Assembly: GCA_030684555.1 (NCBI GenBank)
Contig: JAUXVN010000024.1
Span: 1-51,499 of the forward strand
DNA length: 51,499 nt
Source of the DNA: Ignavibacteria bacterium
GTDB taxonomy: Bacteria; Bacteroidota; Ignavibacteria; Ignavibacteriales; Ignavibacteriaceae
Direction of reading: 5' to 3'
Part shown: positions 8,821-19,420 of the stretch, piece by piece
Layout: every line of letters begins with the position of its first letter
Position numbering within the stretch: the first letter of the stretch is position 1
The notes under the pieces: generated by a model
Told to the model about the DNA's origin: nothing
Database searches by the model: none
The model's input: only the letters and a program-made list of their open reading frames with translations
Made by a program: the position numbers and the translations under genes

Positions 8821-11800
8821 TCATGAATTAAGAAAAATACTGAAACGAACAATTGTGCCTTTACCTGATGATGATTTAATTGATAAATCTGCGTTAACTG
8901 AATTTGCACGTATTTTCATATTATCAAGACCAAATCCCGGCATATTCTCATTTGAATACGGATTACTTTCAAAAAAACCGATACCATTGTCTTCTATTAC
9001 AAATTCTAAATTAAATTCATTCACTTTTAAAGTGACTAATACCGATGTTGCCTGTGAATGTTTTGCTAAATTATTAATTGCTTCTTTGAATATTAAAAAA
9101 ATATTTCTTCTAATTTCAGGAGTGAGTGTAATGTCTTTAATTATTTCAGGGAAATCAAATATGTATTTAGTAGAACTATTTTCAAACATTTCATTCAGAT
9201 AGTGATTCATATAAAAAATGAGACTATTTACTGTATCATATTTGGGGCTTAAAGACCAAATAATTTCATTCATTGAATCGATATTTTCACGTGATATTTG
9301 ACCAATAGATTTAATTCGTTTCTTTATCTCACCAATTTTATTTTTGTCCATAGTTCCATTATTAACATCATTTTCTATTCTGTCGCTAAGAATCGCCACA
9401 CGCGTTAAATTAGACCCAATTGAATCATGCATATCGCGTGATATTCTCGATCTTTCTTTTTCAATAATGTTTTTTTTCTCAAGATCAGCAACCCGTTTTT
9501 TAATTTTGTGCGATATATAGAATCGAATAATTAAATATATAATAGAAGCAAATAAAATAAACATCAGAGCCCTGAACCATACGGTTTCCCACCAAGGGGG
9601 TAAAATCGAAAATCCAAATTTTATTGGTCCGCTGATTTTATCACCATAATCTTTACCCCATACATAAAAGGTATAATTACCGGCTGGAAGTTTAGAATAT
9701 TCCTTTTTATAGTCAGAAGTCCAACTAGACCGCGTATCATCAAATCCAACTAATTTAAAGGAATATAAATTTTCAGTTTCTTTAAAATAGGAAAGCAAAG
9801 CAAATTCAAATGAAATAGTGTTTTGTGTATAATTAAAATTTATGTTTGCAGATATATTAATTCCAGAATTATAATTTTCGACATGTATTCTTTCAATAAT
9901 TAAAGGTTTACTCACGGTATCAATAACTTCCAGATATGGATCAAAATATGTCGCTCCTTCGGTTGTTCCAAACCATATTCTTCCCTTTAAATCCACAAAC
10001 GATGCACTTGAAATTCCTTCATCATTTGGTAACCCATCTTCAACGCCAAATTTTTCAGAAAATATTTCGCCATTATTTAAAAATGAAAACCGGGTAATCT
10101 TATTGTTAGTTAATAAATATAATTTCCCAAATTTGTCCTCCTCTATTCTGTACACCGAATTATTAGATATGTAAGGTAGTCGGGTAGAATTATAGTTATT
10201 CAATGATTTTGTTTTCAATTTATATTCGTAAATTCCATTTCCCAATGTAGCGAACCAAATCGTCTTCTCTTTCTTTTCACCATAATTGTACCCATAAATA
10301 TCATTTACCGCAATTCCAGCTAATTTAGTATCAGAAGAAAAGTTTTTCCAGGAACCTTCCTTAAGTACTGCAACACCATTAGTAGTACCAAACCACAATG
10401 TACTATCCATAGATTCATACATACAGAGAATTGTATTATCATTTAGTCCATCAGCCGTTGTATACATCGTAAATTTATCATTAACTAATTTCGAGACTCC
10501 TGCATCACTTCCAAACCAAATTGATTTATCTAACGATTGATAAATAAACCAAATTCTATTATCCGCTAAACCATCATTTTTTTGATACTTTTTCCACACA
10601 TTATTTTTAAATCGATAAACACCTTCAAAAAACACACTCACCCAAAGCGCTCCCTCTTGATCCTCATATAAGTAAAGGATTGAACCAGTAATATTTTTAA
10701 TTGTTTCAAACTTGCCGTTACTAAAGCGCAGTAATCCCGATTCCGTCCCAAAATAATAGTCACCATTTTTCGTTTGAATTATTGCTGTTGTACCTCCTTG
10801 TTCAATTCCCATTCTTTCTGTTAATCCTTTCCATCGCCCTTCAGTATATCTAACTAAACCAAGAAAAGTACCAAACCATAAGCTACCATCAGATGTTTCG
10901 GAAATACTCCATACTAATAAATCGTCTTTACTTCTAGTTCCAATTTTAAATCTAATAAAGGTCGGTGCTGAATAAGTATTGTTTTTTAAACGATTTATTT
11001 TCCATGCACCCCTCATTGAACCTATCCAAACCGTTCCATTTCTACTTTGGTGAATAGAAGTAATTACATTGTTGCTTTTTTCATCACCTATATAAAATAT
11101 TTGCCAATTTTTACCATCAAATTTTCCAATCAAACCATTGCTCCCAAGCCACAAAGAACCATCAACAGCCTGGAAGACCTTATAAATCTGCCTCCCACGT
11201 AATTCAAAAGGTAAAGCCAGTATTTCCCATTTACCATTAGTGTATTTTGATACACCTTTATTTGTTGCAAACCACATTGTATCATCAGAACTTTGACAAA
11301 TTCCATAGACTATATTTCCAGCCAATCCGATTTCGGTATCAGTATTGATAATTTCCCATTTGTCTCCGTCTCTTCTTGCAAGTCCTTTATTTGTTCCAAT
11401 CCATATAACAGATTGTTTTTCAGTTGTAATCTCTTCTGAGATCGTAATTATATAATCACTCGGTAAACCATCTTTAACACCATAAAAGTCCCATTTGTTT
11501 TTATACAATCGAGCAACGCCACCACGGAGAATACCAAACCAAACAGAGCTATCTCTAACGACTTTTATTACTTGAATATAATTTGATTTGCTTTGAGCTG
11601 GCATATTTTTGATTTCCCATCTACGGGAATTATAATACGCAGCACCGTCTTGTGTCCCGATCCATATTTTCCCAACACTATCTATAGCTGTTGAAATTAC
11701 ATTGCTCTGTGGTAAACCATCTTTATTAGTATATAACTTGAGCGGGTATGTACAAAAGATTGAAATATCATCTGTCTTTTTTTCTTGTGAATAATAAATG

Positions 11801-11868
11801 GGTGAATAAAAAATTAAATAAATAAAAACAAGGCAGAGTGCAAAAGTGCTAATTATTCGACAACGCAT
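8821..11868 (-). CDS. membrane sensor histidine kinase with Reg_prop beta-propeller and Y_Y_Y domain
   Basis: A signal sequence (residues 1-27) leads into a large periplasmic part of two-component-regulator propeller repeats. Each carries W-I/F-G-T/S signatures such as GKIWIGTQDGAAYY, SIWFGSDAGVSKL and TLWFGTTNGVAVL. A Y_Y_Y domain (about 660-750, YSFKLVGFDD to YTFYVWGKDYG) follows. One transmembrane helix lies at about 757-780. The cytoplasmic HisKA_3 dimerisation region has phospho-acceptor H814 in RDMHDSIGSNL. The HATPase domain has the N-box EAINNLAKHS, DNGIGF and GFGLDNM. The layout is that of HTCS-type sensors, but the receiver and DNA-binding parts are a separate protein, the neighbouring gene at 8036-8677. 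The ligand is unknown. Overall length is 1015 residues. Confidence 0.93.
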   Translation of the reverse strand: MRCRIISTFALCLVFIYLIFYSPIYYSQEKKTDDISIFCTYPLKLYTNKDGLPQSNVISTAIDSVGKIWIGTQDGAAYYNSRRWEIKNMPAQSKSNYIQVIKVVRDSSVWFGILRGGVARLYKNKWDFYGVKDGLPSDYIITISEEITTEKQSVIWIGTNKGLARRDGDKWEIINTDTEIGLAGNIVYGICQSSDDTMWFATNKGVSKYTNGKWEILALPFELRGRQIYKVFQAVDGSLWLGSNGLIGKFDGKNWQIFYIGDEKSNNVITSIHQSRNGTVWIGSMRGAWKINRLKNNTYSAPTFIRFKIGTRSKDDLLVWSISETSDGSLWFGTFLGLVRYTEGRWKGLTERMGIEQGGTTAIIQTKNGDYYFGTESGLLRFSNGKFETIKNITGSILYLYEDQEGALWVSVFFEGVYRFKNNVWKKYQKNDGLADNRIWFIYQSLDKSIWFGSDAGVSKLVNDKFTMYTTADGLNDNTILCMYESMDSTLWFGTTNGVAVLKEGSWKNFSSDTKLAGIAVNDIYGYNYGEKKEKTIWFATLGNGIYEYKLKTKSLNNYNSTRLPYISNNSVYRIEEDKFGKLYLLTNNKITRFSFLNNGEIFSEKFGVEDGLPNDEGISSASFVDLKGRIWFGTTEGATYFDPYLEVIDTVSKPLIIERIHVENYNSGINISANINFNYTQNTISFEFALLSYFKETENLYSFKLVGFDDTRSSWTSDYKKEYSKLPAGNYTFYVWGKDYGDKISGPIKFGFSILPPWWETVWFRALMFILFASIIYLIIRFYISHKIKKRVADLEKKNIIEKERSRISRDMHDSIGSNLTRVAILSDRIENDVNNGTMDKNKIGEIKKRIKSIGQISRENIDSMNEIIWSLSPKYDTVNSLIFYMNHYLNEMFENSSTKYIFDFPEIIKDITLTPEIRRNIFLIFKEAINNLAKHSQATSVLVTLKVNEFNLEFVIEDNGIGFFESNPYSNENMPGFGLDNMKIRANSVNADLSIKSSSGKGTIVRFSIFLNS

Positions 11869-12621
11869 GTGGTATAATTCCGTGTGAGTTTATCTATTTA
11901 ATTTTAATTAATTCCTAAAAGAATTTTTTCAATAAAACAATTTTAGAAGATTCAAACATTTTTTGTTTAATCAGAATTCCCAAAAACATTAATGTAATTT
12001 TGATTCATTAAAAAAGTCATGATAAAAAAAACTAAGGATTTATGAAAATTTATTCTATTAGCTGCAAAAGCAAAAGACATTCTATATTTCATACATATTG
12101 TACACTGCAATAAACTTTGTTTAAATCCCATATGGTAATATTTAAAATGTTAATCCGTGTAGCAAGTAAAATTTAGCAACGACCATATTGCTAAAATGAT
12201 GGATATGTTTTTTAATTCGCGCGATGTTAATCTTCTCTAAAAAATTATTCATATCATCTTTATAAAGATAGAAATATTAACCCGGATTTGTCAATAGCCA
12301 AAAATTTCTAATGACATGTTCCGTAATAAGATAAACTTTTATTTTCTATTGAAATATTTCCTTTTATTTTGGCGCAACACTCAAAATTGAAATATTGCGT
12401 TTTTAGGCTGATTTCAAAGAATTTATTGTTTGTCAATTGTTAAATATTAATAGGTTTAAGAATGTTTTTTAAATATAGTGACAGCTCATATTCCCTCTTA
12501 ATTTATGCGGTTGATTGGTTTGAACAGATAGTGAATTACTTACCCGGTTTTTTCTCTTCGACCACAGTCTCTTCGCCTGTGGCCGGATTGATAATAAAAA
12601 TAAAATTATTAGAATAATTTC
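11869..12621. other. 753-bp non-coding, very AT-rich region
   Basis: No convincing gene is present. A palindrome ATCTTTATAAAGAT lies at 12256-12269, and a CCACAG/CTGTGG hairpin at 12562-12582. On the minus strand at about 12540-12610 a short open stretch reads INPATGEETVVEEKKPGK and then a stop, but it lacks a start codon. It may be a gene remnant. The left part should hold the promoter of the sensor kinase. Confidence 0.5.
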
Positions 12622-14103
12622 CTAGTTAAATACTTTTGTTCCAATTCTGCAATCAAGGCACCGTTGTTTTGTGCAATATGATCTGAATAACTCAATCATA
12701 CCCTGATAAATCACTGTTCGTTTCCACGCATTATGTAATGACAATGATTCAGCTATTTCAGTAACTAAACTATTCTCAGCATTTATATTCACTTGTCCAA
12801 ATATCTTCAATACTTTTTGAGCTAGTGATTTCTTTCCAAATAAATCGAAATAGATATACATAAACGGGAGAATTACGTTTATGTAAATTTCATCTGCCCG
12901 ACTGCTCCCGACTAAATAATGTATATCTTCCGGTGCTTCTTTATCAAAAACATAATGTTTCGCCCAATATCCATCAGCTTTTATTATTAATAAACTTTTT
13001 ACAGAGTTTGAAAGAACTGTATGATTATGAATTTCAGTGAACTTTTTAACTAATACAGTTATTAGATTATGATTTAATATTTTATCAACAACGCGTGCAC
13101 CTCCTGCTATACGCAAAGTTGGGAAATTTAATGGTCGAAGTCTAAAGAAGTGCCAATCTGTTTGATCATAAATTCGTCCATCGTATGAACCTTTTAAATC
13201 CGTCCAAATCTTAGTAACGTCTTTTGTATATTCAGATACTTCTTGAGTAGGTAGATTTAACACATCGGGAACTAATCCCGCAATATTAAATAATACAGAT
13301 TCATAACCTTGAATTACATTTCCGTTGGGAGTAAGGCTTCGCATAATTTCTATGTTTGCACTTTGTGCAAGTTTCATCATAATGGTTTTGTTTTGAGAGT
13401 AACCAAGTGCTTCAAAGATTTCTTCATAAAACAACTGCTCCCAGATTTCTCGTTTATTTAGTTCAGAAACTGTAAATGTTTTGTCGTAATAATTCTGTGG
13501 AATCTCGTAGCGTATAACAGGTTCTTTTAAGTGTAAATCGGAGAGATAAATCAATTCTTTTAATCTGTGAACCATCCGTTCACATTTTTTCTTAAATCTT
13601 TCTATTCCGAGTTCAAATAAAAAATCTACTTTAGTTTTTTCATCAGCTGTGGCTGCTATTGCATGACATGGAATTTTGTTTGTTTTATTTTCACGTTCAC
13701 TTACAATTGCTTTGCGTAAAGAGGCATTTATCCCTTCTTCTAAAAAGGAATCAAAGCAAACAGTTGGGATTTTTCTTCCTTCCTGAGTATAAACAAATTT
13801 ACTGTTTGAGTCACAAGAAAGAATTGCATGGAGAATAACTTTATTATATCGTTTATTTAGATTATGTCCGTGAGTTTTCCAATCTGATTGGAGGTTGTCT
13901 ATTTCAACATCACCTACATAAGTTATATTTCCAATTTTTACTCTTGCATTTAGAAAGTCCGGACCCCCTGTCTCGGTGTTTTCAATCCCTCTTTCAAAAA
14001 CAAAAATCTTTTCGCCGCAGGCTGTGAAAATTTCCTTATTAATATTTTGATTCTTCCATATTTCATAAAGAAATTTTTCGGGAACTTTAATTTGTACGCT
14101 CAT
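12622..14103 (-). CDS. DUF2851 family protein
   Basis: The 493-residue protein matches the DUF2851 family, common in Bacteroidota and relatives. Recognisable parts are EKFLYEIWKNQNINKEIF at the start, then TGGPDFLNARVKIGN, VGDVEIDNLQSDW and VILHAILSCD. The far C-terminus has a cysteine-containing YCTKQRCLDCRIG motif. No signal peptide or membrane segment is evident. The function is not known; the GPDF...VEIH-type core is nuclease-like only by loose analogy, and I do not assign an activity. Its start overlaps the end of the upstream unknown gene by 17 bp, so the two are translated together. Confidence 0.85.
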   Translation of the reverse strand: MSVQIKVPEKFLYEIWKNQNINKEIFTACGEKIFVFERGIENTETGGPDFLNARVKIGNITYVGDVEIDNLQSDWKTHGHNLNKRYNKVILHAILSCDSNSKFVYTQEGRKIPTVCFDSFLEEGINASLRKAIVSERENKTNKIPCHAIAATADEKTKVDFLFELGIERFKKKCERMVHRLKELIYLSDLHLKEPVIRYEIPQNYYDKTFTVSELNKREIWEQLFYEEIFEALGYSQNKTIMMKLAQSANIEIMRSLTPNGNVIQGYESVLFNIAGLVPDVLNLPTQEVSEYTKDVTKIWTDLKGSYDGRIYDQTDWHFFRLRPLNFPTLRIAGGARVVDKILNHNLITVLVKKFTEIHNHTVLSNSVKSLLIIKADGYWAKHYVFDKEAPEDIHYLVGSSRADEIYINVILPFMYIYFDLFGKKSLAQKVLKIFGQVNINAENSLVTEIAESLSLHNAWKRTVIYQGMIELFRSYCTKQRCLDCRIGTKVFN

Positions 14104-14491
14104 AATAACTCCCCAGTTTTTCTCGGTTCAACTCAATTTTTGTAATTATAGATTTCCTTTTCCCTTTAAGAAAAAAGACTTCATAGCTACTTTTATCGGT
14201 AAACCGGATATTATTGAATGTAACAATTTTTTTATTACAATGATAAAAAAGATCTATTTTCTTTTCATCGTTGAACAAATAAATATCGATAAAATCATCA
14301 TTATGATTTTCGAGTGTGATGGATAAATTTGAATTATTAAATTTGAAATCAAGAAGTACTAATTTAGGAAGTGACATATCTATTGGAATCCCGTCAAATA
14401 AAACTACCGGCGGGAATAAAGGTTGGAATCGATCATCATTGAATTTACCGGACTGTTTAATACTTTCCGGATCTTTTTGATTTTTCATCAT
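14087..14491 (-). CDS. hypothetical protein, 134 aa
   Basis: I do not recognise this family. The protein is soluble with no signal peptide, rich in charged residues and beta-strand-like alternation (LVLLDFKFNNSNLSITLENH, VTFNNIRFTDKSSYEVFFLK). Two ATG codons are adjacent at the start (14491 and 14488). It overlaps the DUF2851 gene by 17 bp and lies 60 bp past pyrF, placing it at the distal end of the nucleotide/cell-shape gene run. The overlap supports it as a real gene rather than a chance frame. Confidence 0.7.
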   Translation of the reverse strand: MMKNQKDPESIKQSGKFNDDRFQPLFPPVVLFDGIPIDMSLPKLVLLDFKFNNSNLSITLENHNDDFIDIYLFNDEKKIDLFYHCNKKIVTFNNIRFTDKSSYEVFFLKGKRKSIITKIELNREKLGSYYERTN

Positions 14492-14551
14492 AATATTTAA
14501 TAATTACAAATCAAAATTAGTGATTAAGGGGACAAACTAAAAGTGAAATAA

Positions 14552-15364
14552 TTAAATTTTATTTTCTGCAACTGCCTGATTCAGTTTTGACAACTCAATT
14601 CTTGCTTGTTCAGCAAAATCATTCCCATTGCTTTTGTAGATAATCCCACGGCTTGAATTAATAATAAAGTTATTGTTTTTATACTTAATAAAAAGTCTAA
14701 CAACATCTTCAAGACTACCACCCTGTGCTCCAACACCTGGTAAAAGAACAGGAAGTCCTTCAAATGACGAAACATTTCCCTCGAGTTCAGAAATTTGTGT
14801 CGCTCCGAAAACTATACCAAGGTTCTTATGTTTATTCCAACTTAAAACTTTTGTTAATACTTCCTGGTATAAAAATTTATCGTTAGATATTCTAACTTTT
14901 TCAAAATCGGCAGCTCCCGGATTTGAGGTAAGGACTAAGATAAAGTTTAGTTTTTCATGATAATTTAAAAATGGTTCAATAGAATCAAAGCCCATGTAAG
15001 GATGTAAAGTTGACGCATCAACTTTAAATTCATTGAATAATGAATGTGCATATTTTTCGGCTGTATTACCAATATCACCTCTTTTTGCATCACCGATAAT
15101 GAAGTGGTTGTCTCCAATGTATTCGATAGTTTTATATAACGTCTCAATTCCTTTAATACCTTCGGATTCAAAAAATGCAAAGTTTAATTTATAGCCGAGT
15201 GCTAAATCTTTGGTAGCATCAATTATTTCTTTGTTGAATTGAAATACCGGATCATCGGAAGTTAAGAGAGATGATGGTATTTTTAATTTGTCCGGATCAA
15301 GTCCAACACAGATATGTTTGTTTTCTTCATAATTTGATTTCAGTTTCTCTTGTGCAGTTTTCAT
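14552..15364 (-). CDS. pyrF: orotidine 5'-phosphate decarboxylase, subfamily 2
   Basis: PyrF converts OMP to UMP in the last step of de novo pyrimidine synthesis. The 270-residue length and the sequence fit subfamily 2 of this TIM-barrel family. Visible parts are HICVGLDPD (17-25), YKLNFAFFES and the catalytic block DAKRGDIGNTAEKYA with D92, K94 and D97. LTSNPGA is followed by a phosphate-binding C-terminal region (LLPGVGAQGG and NSSRGIIY). The start codon shares one base with the dcd stop (TAATG), so the two are translationally coupled. Confidence 0.95.
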   Translation of the reverse strand: MKTAQEKLKSNYEENKHICVGLDPDKLKIPSSLLTSDDPVFQFNKEIIDATKDLALGYKLNFAFFESEGIKGIETLYKTIEYIGDNHFIIGDAKRGDIGNTAEKYAHSLFNEFKVDASTLHPYMGFDSIEPFLNYHEKLNFILVLTSNPGAADFEKVRISNDKFLYQEVLTKVLSWNKHKNLGIVFGATQISELEGNVSSFEGLPVLLPGVGAQGGSLEDVVRLFIKYKNNNFIINSSRGIIYKSNGNDFAEQARIELSKLNQAVAENKI

Positions 15365-15900
15365 TATTTAAAATTCCTATACATCATCGATTTTACAGGA
15401 TAAACTGTTTTTTCATTATACTTTGCATTTGGTTTTGAATTGTAATGAGTAACAATTTCACCGGAAATCTCAAAGTATATTAGCTGTCCGATTGGCATAA
15501 ATTTATAAATTTTAACCGGTTGTTTTACTGAAATTTCCAAAGTCCAAGTATTACAAAAACCTTCATCCCCCTTGCCGGCAGTTGCATGAATATCAATCCC
15601 CAAACGACCGACACTTGATTTACCTTCTAAAAATGGGACGAAGTTTCTCGTTTCAGTATATTCGTGAGTCACTCCGAGATACAACTTTGATGGGAGCAGT
15701 ATATAGCCATAATCAGGAATTTCGAATGTTACAATTTCATTGTTTTCCTTAGCATCAAGAATATCATCTTCATAAACCGAAAGCCATCTTCCCAGACGAA
15801 CATCATAACTGTTTGTTCCTAAATTTTCTTGTTCAAAAGGTTCGATAACAATATTACCAGTTGCAATTTCTTCTAAAATCTTTTTATCAGATAAAATCAT
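15364..15900 (-). CDS. dcd: dCTP deaminase
   Basis: Dcd deaminates dCTP to dUTP, supplying dUMP for thymidylate synthesis. It is a trimeric dUTPase-fold enzyme in the cytosol. The 178-residue protein has the family start MILSDKKI, NLGTNSYDVRLG, the substrate loop GKSSVGRLGIDIHATAG and catalytic E122 in WTLEI. The GDEGFCNTWTLEI version is usual for bacterial dCTP deaminases outside the enterobacteria. Whether it is also a dUTPase cannot be told from sequence alone. It lies 9 bp after rodA and overlaps pyrF by one base. Confidence 0.95.
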   Translation of the reverse strand: MILSDKKILEEIATGNIVIEPFEQENLGTNSYDVRLGRWLSVYEDDILDAKENNEIVTFEIPDYGYILLPSKLYLGVTHEYTETRNFVPFLEGKSSVGRLGIDIHATAGKGDEGFCNTWTLEISVKQPVKIYKFMPIGQLIYFEISGEIVTHYNSKPNAKYNEKTVYPVKSMMYRNFK

Positions 15901-15909
15901 ATTAGGCTC

Positions 15910-17139
15910 CTACGTATAATTTTTTCGAGTTCTATAAATGTTGAGAACAATTCCGAGCATTGCCATATTTACAAGAAGTGAACTTCCACCATAACTAATA
16001 AACGGTAATGGAATTCCTATAACAGGCATTAATCCTATTGCCATCCCTATATTTATGAGAAAGTGAATGAAATAGACTGATAAAATTCCAACGATAATCA
16101 TACTTAAAAAATTCTCTTTAGCCATCGAAGCAATTCTTAATATTCTTACAAACAAAAAAAGAAATAAAGCGAGAACAATTATACTGCCAACAAATCCAAA
16201 CTCTTCACCAATCACACAATAAATAAAATCAGTCCATTGCTCGGGAATAAATTGTAATTGAGTTTGATTACCGGATAAAAAACCTTTTCCCCACAAGCCT
16301 CCCGAACCTATTGCTACTTTAGCTTGAATAGCATTGTAACCTGAACCAAGCGGATCAGCCATTGGATCGATAAATGATTGTATTCGTTTTTGCTGGTGTG
16401 GACTAAGTATATCATAAACATAATCGACAAAAAAACCTGAAGCAATATTAAATCCTAAAATCGAACCACTCAAGAATATATCTTTTTTGAAATAGATTAA
16501 TAAAGCTATTACGAATAGAATTGAAATCAACATATAGTAAAAACCAAATATTGAAGCTATAGAAACAAATGCAGGAGCCAGTACAACAAACATTCCAAAT
16601 AGACTGATTCCTGACCAAAATAATAAAATCAATATCATTCCGAAAAAGACAAAAGAACTTCCAAGATCAGGTTCCAACATAATCAGCGCAACGGGAAGTA
16701 ATCCTAAGCAAAGAACTATGAATATATCTTTTAAGTTTTCTAAATCAATATTTTGTTTTGATAGAAAATGTGATAACATCATCACTGTAGATAACTTTGC
16801 TAATTCTGAAGGTTGAAAACTAAAACCTGCAAATACTATCCAGCTTTTTGCTCCACCCGCACTTTTCCCGATAATCAATACAACGACTAATAAAAAAATT
16901 GAAAATAAATATGATGGGATTGTTATCATTCTAAAAAACTTAGTAGGTAAGAGATAGACAACAAAAAAGACAACAATCCCTACACCTAAAGCAAAAAGTT
17001 GTTTCTCAATATTTCCTTTTCCTAATGGATTGCTAACAGTAGAACTATAAATAGCAAATAAGCCGATAACCACTAATGCTATCGCAGTGAAAAAAAGTGT
17101 AAAATCAAATTTGTCGTTAAGTTTATAATCAATCCTCAA
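15910..17139 (-). CDS. rodA: rod-shape peptidoglycan polymerase RodA (SEDS family)
   Basis: RodA is the integral-membrane glycosyltransferase of the elongasome and works with PBP2. The 409-residue protein has about ten transmembrane helices. It also has the SEDS signatures [30 protein letters not shown] followed by [20 protein letters not shown], and a C-terminal [13 protein letters not shown]. The start is a TTG at 17139, because no ATG fits and a GGAGG lies 9 bases upstream. This makes it overlap mrdA by 11 bp. It follows mreB, mreC, mreD and mrdA in the canonical order. Confidence 0.96.
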   Translation of the reverse strand: MRIDYKLNDKFDFTLFFTAIALVVIGLFAIYSSTVSNPLGKGNIEKQLFALGVGIVVFFVVYLLPTKFFRMITIPSYLFSIFLLVVVLIIGKSAGGAKSWIVFAGFSFQPSELAKLSTVMMLSHFLSKQNIDLENLKDIFIVLCLGLLPVALIMLEPDLGSSFVFFGMILILLFWSGISLFGMFVVLAPAFVSIASIFGFYYMLISILFVIALLIYFKKDIFLSGSILGFNIASGFFVDYVYDILSPHQQKRIQSFIDPMADPLGSGYNAIQAKVAIGSGGLWGKGFLSGNQTQLQFIPEQWTDFIYCVIGEEFGFVGSIIVLALFLFLFVRILRIASMAKENFLSMIIVGILSVYFIHFLINIGMAIGLMPVIGIPLPFISYGGSSLLVNMAMLGIVLNIYRTRKNYT

Positions 17140-18931
17140 TTTCCGGTACCTCCATAACAGCGATGGGAGTTGCAGAAGAATTAGTTATAAACCCTTTTTT
17201 CTTCATATATACTTCAATCATTTTTTTTGCGATTGGTGCAGCATGTGTAGAACCAAATCCAACATTTTCGACTAAAACTGCTACAGCTATTTGCGGATTT
17301 TCATAAGGGGCAAACCCGATAAAAAGTGCGTGATCTTTACCATGAGGGTTTTGTGACGTTCCAGTTTTACCGGCAACATGTACTTCCGGAAGTCGCACAT
17401 TCGTTGCTGTTCCGGCTCCATTTACAACGAGGAACATCCCTTTTTTTACAATATCAAAAGATTTTTGGCTAACCTTTGTGTCAACTTTTTCGTGCTCTAT
17501 TCTATGTAGTTTTTTATGTTCATCAAAATAACCACGGACAAAATGAGGTTTGTACGAAATTCCATTGTTGGCAACTAATGCAGTGTAATAAGCTAATTGT
17601 AAAGGCGTAACATTCACTTCACCTTGCCCAATTCCGAGGCTCACCAAAATACCTTGAGGCCAATTTTTTCCATAAACTTTTTCATAATAGTTAGTTCGTG
17701 GAATTAATCCCTTAGATTCTTCACCGAGATCAACTTCAGTTTTTACACCAAGTCCAAATTTATTAGCATAATCTGCAAGTCGATTTAATCCGATTTTAAA
17801 TATTAATTGATAGAAAAATACATTACACGACTTCTCTATGGCGCGATAAACATCGGTCACTCCGTGCGCTCCATGACATTTGAAAAATCTGCCAAATGTA
17901 AAACCACCGCTGCAATTAATAACACTTTTATCTGTAATTACTCCTAATTCTAATCCGATTAATGCAGACAATACTTTAAATGTAGAACCGGGAGGATGTG
18001 CTCCCATCGTTGCCCGGTTAAATTGAGGTTTTAAAGGATTGGAAGTTAATTCTCTAAGATATTCTCTTGAAGTAACATAAGAAAACTGGTTGAGATCATA
18101 ATCGGGTCCGCTTGCCATAGCTATAATTTCTCCGGTAGCAGGTTCAATTGCTACTGCGGCTCCACTCTTCCCTTTTAATTCTTGCTCGGCAATTTTTTGT
18201 ACATCAACATCAAAAGTAAGGGCTAAATCTTTTCCTTTTATTGAAGGAATATCTTGTGAACCATCTTTGAATTTTCCAACTTCTCGTCTTCTTGAATCAA
18301 CTAAAATAAAATTATATCCTTTAGTACCTCTAAGTATTTTCTCATAAAATTTTTCCAAACCATTAGAACCCATTACATCACCGGGTGCATAATAATCTTT
18401 TTCCTTTTTGAGTTGTTGAGGGGAAATTTCTTTTGAATAACCGAATGCATGTGATGCCATAATTCCGGCAGGATAATTACGCTGCATTTCAATTATATAA
18501 TCAACGCCGGGAAGATATTCTTGATTCTCTTCAATCCAGCCAATTGCCTCAAATGAAGCACCTCGTTTTACTTTAATTGGGATAAACTTTGAGTAGTGTT
18601 TATTCCTGAATAGAATATCGTCTATATATCCTTCTTCAAGCTCAAGTATTGATTCTAAAAACTTACTATTCTTTTTGTCGTATTCGGATGGTGTAACTCT
18701 TACAGTATAAGCGGGAATATTTTCAACAATTAAAACTGTATCTCTATCATAAAATACTCCTCGTAGGGGTGTTTGCTCAATTGCTTTAATGCTGTTTCCG
18801 GAAGATTTTTCATCAAACTGTTTTTGTTGTACTATTTGAAGTTGAAATAATCGAAAACTGAAAAGAAAAAAAACTCCGACAAGTACCGAAAATAATATTG
18901 TCTTTCTTTCGTTTAATATTTCTTTGGACAT
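17129..18931 (-). CDS. mrdA: penicillin-binding protein 2, elongasome transpeptidase
   Basis: PBP2 cross-links peptidoglycan during lateral wall growth. The 600-residue protein has one N-terminal transmembrane helix (about 12-30) and a dimerisation domain with the [20 protein letters not shown] block. The transpeptidase domain has SxxK in [13 protein letters not shown] (about residue 315), SxN in KSCNVFF and KTG in [20 protein letters not shown] (about residue 523). All three catalytic motifs are intact. Its start shares a base with the mreD stop (TAATG), and its end overlaps rodA. Confidence 0.96.
   Translation of the reverse strand: MSKEILNERKTILFSVLVGVFFLFSFRLFQLQIVQQKQFDEKSSGNSIKAIEQTPLRGVFYDRDTVLIVENIPAYTVRVTPSEYDKKNSKFLESILELEEGYIDDILFRNKHYSKFIPIKVKRGASFEAIGWIEENQEYLPGVDYIIEMQRNYPAGIMASHAFGYSKEISPQQLKKEKDYYAPGDVMGSNGLEKFYEKILRGTKGYNFILVDSRRREVGKFKDGSQDIPSIKGKDLALTFDVDVQKIAEQELKGKSGAAVAIEPATGEIIAMASGPDYDLNQFSYVTSREYLRELTSNPLKPQFNRATMGAHPPGSTFKVLSALIGLELGVITDKSVINCSGGFTFGRFFKCHGAHGVTDVYRAIEKSCNVFFYQLIFKIGLNRLADYANKFGLGVKTEVDLGEESKGLIPRTNYYEKVYGKNWPQGILVSLGIGQGEVNVTPLQLAYYTALVANNGISYKPHFVRGYFDEHKKLHRIEHEKVDTKVSQKSFDIVKKGMFLVVNGAGTATNVRLPEVHVAGKTGTSQNPHGKDHALFIGFAPYENPQIAVAVLVENVGFGSTHAAPIAKKMIEVYMKKKGFITNSSATPIAVMEVPEIED
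17149..17153 (-). promoter_or_regulatory. Shine-Dalgarno site that fixes the TTG start of rodA
   Basis: GGAGG on the minus strand lies inside the 3' end of mrdA, nine bases before the TTG at 17139. Confidence 0.7.
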
Positions 18932-19419
18932 TATATATAACTCCTTTTCGGATAAAAGAAAGTTACAAAAAAACAGAGTGCTGAAGTATATAATCCCGGT
19001 AATAATCCTTGATAGAAAAAGAGAGTAATTATATTTGTATTTATGTCAAAACTTGTAATTAATGAAATTGTTATCGAATCGATAATAGTTATTAACAGTA
19101 CGATCATGGGATAGGAAAAGGATTTAAAGTGGAGGTCAGTTTTATTTTCATTAAAGAAATAACCTGCAATAAATCCGCTAAGAGTTTTACTGAACATCAT
19201 ACTTCCGAGAATGCCGCCTGAAATAAAATCAAAAAATAAACCGCATACGAAACCAAAGATCGTCCCATAGAACTGTCCATTTTTCAAAGTATAGAATACC
19301 AACAACATTAATATTAAATCGGGAGCTATACCTTCAATTGATATTAAAGGGACAAAAAATATTTGCAGCAATAAAATCGGGAAGAAAAAGATGAGTGGTT
19401 TTATTTGTTCAAATTTCAT
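18931..19419 (-). CDS. mreD: rod-shape determining membrane protein MreD
   Basis: MreD is a small membrane subunit of the elongasome. The 162-residue protein has about five hydrophobic helices and the family-like segments LILMLLVFYTLKNG and GFVCGLFFDFISGGILGSMM. MreD is poorly conserved in sequence, so the call rests on these motifs, the size and the position between mreC and mrdA. One base separates it from mreC, and it overlaps the mrdA start. Confidence 0.93.
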   Translation of the reverse strand: MKFEQIKPLIFFFPILLLQIFFVPLISIEGIAPDLILMLLVFYTLKNGQFYGTIFGFVCGLFFDFISGGILGSMMFSKTLSGFIAGYFFNENKTDLHFKSFSYPMIVLLITIIDSITISLITSFDINTNIITLFFYQGLLPGLYTSALCFFVTFFYPKRSYI

Positions 19420-19420
19420 A

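Noticed and set aside
8036-11868. the RR/propeller-kinase pair as a novel system
   Set aside because: Propeller (Reg_prop/Y_Y_Y) kinases with LuxR-type regulators are well known in this phylum. Only the split from a hybrid format is mildly notable.
12562-12582. CCACAG/CTGTGG hairpin as a terminator for the DUF2851 gene
   Set aside because: The stem is short and no T-run follows on the minus strand.
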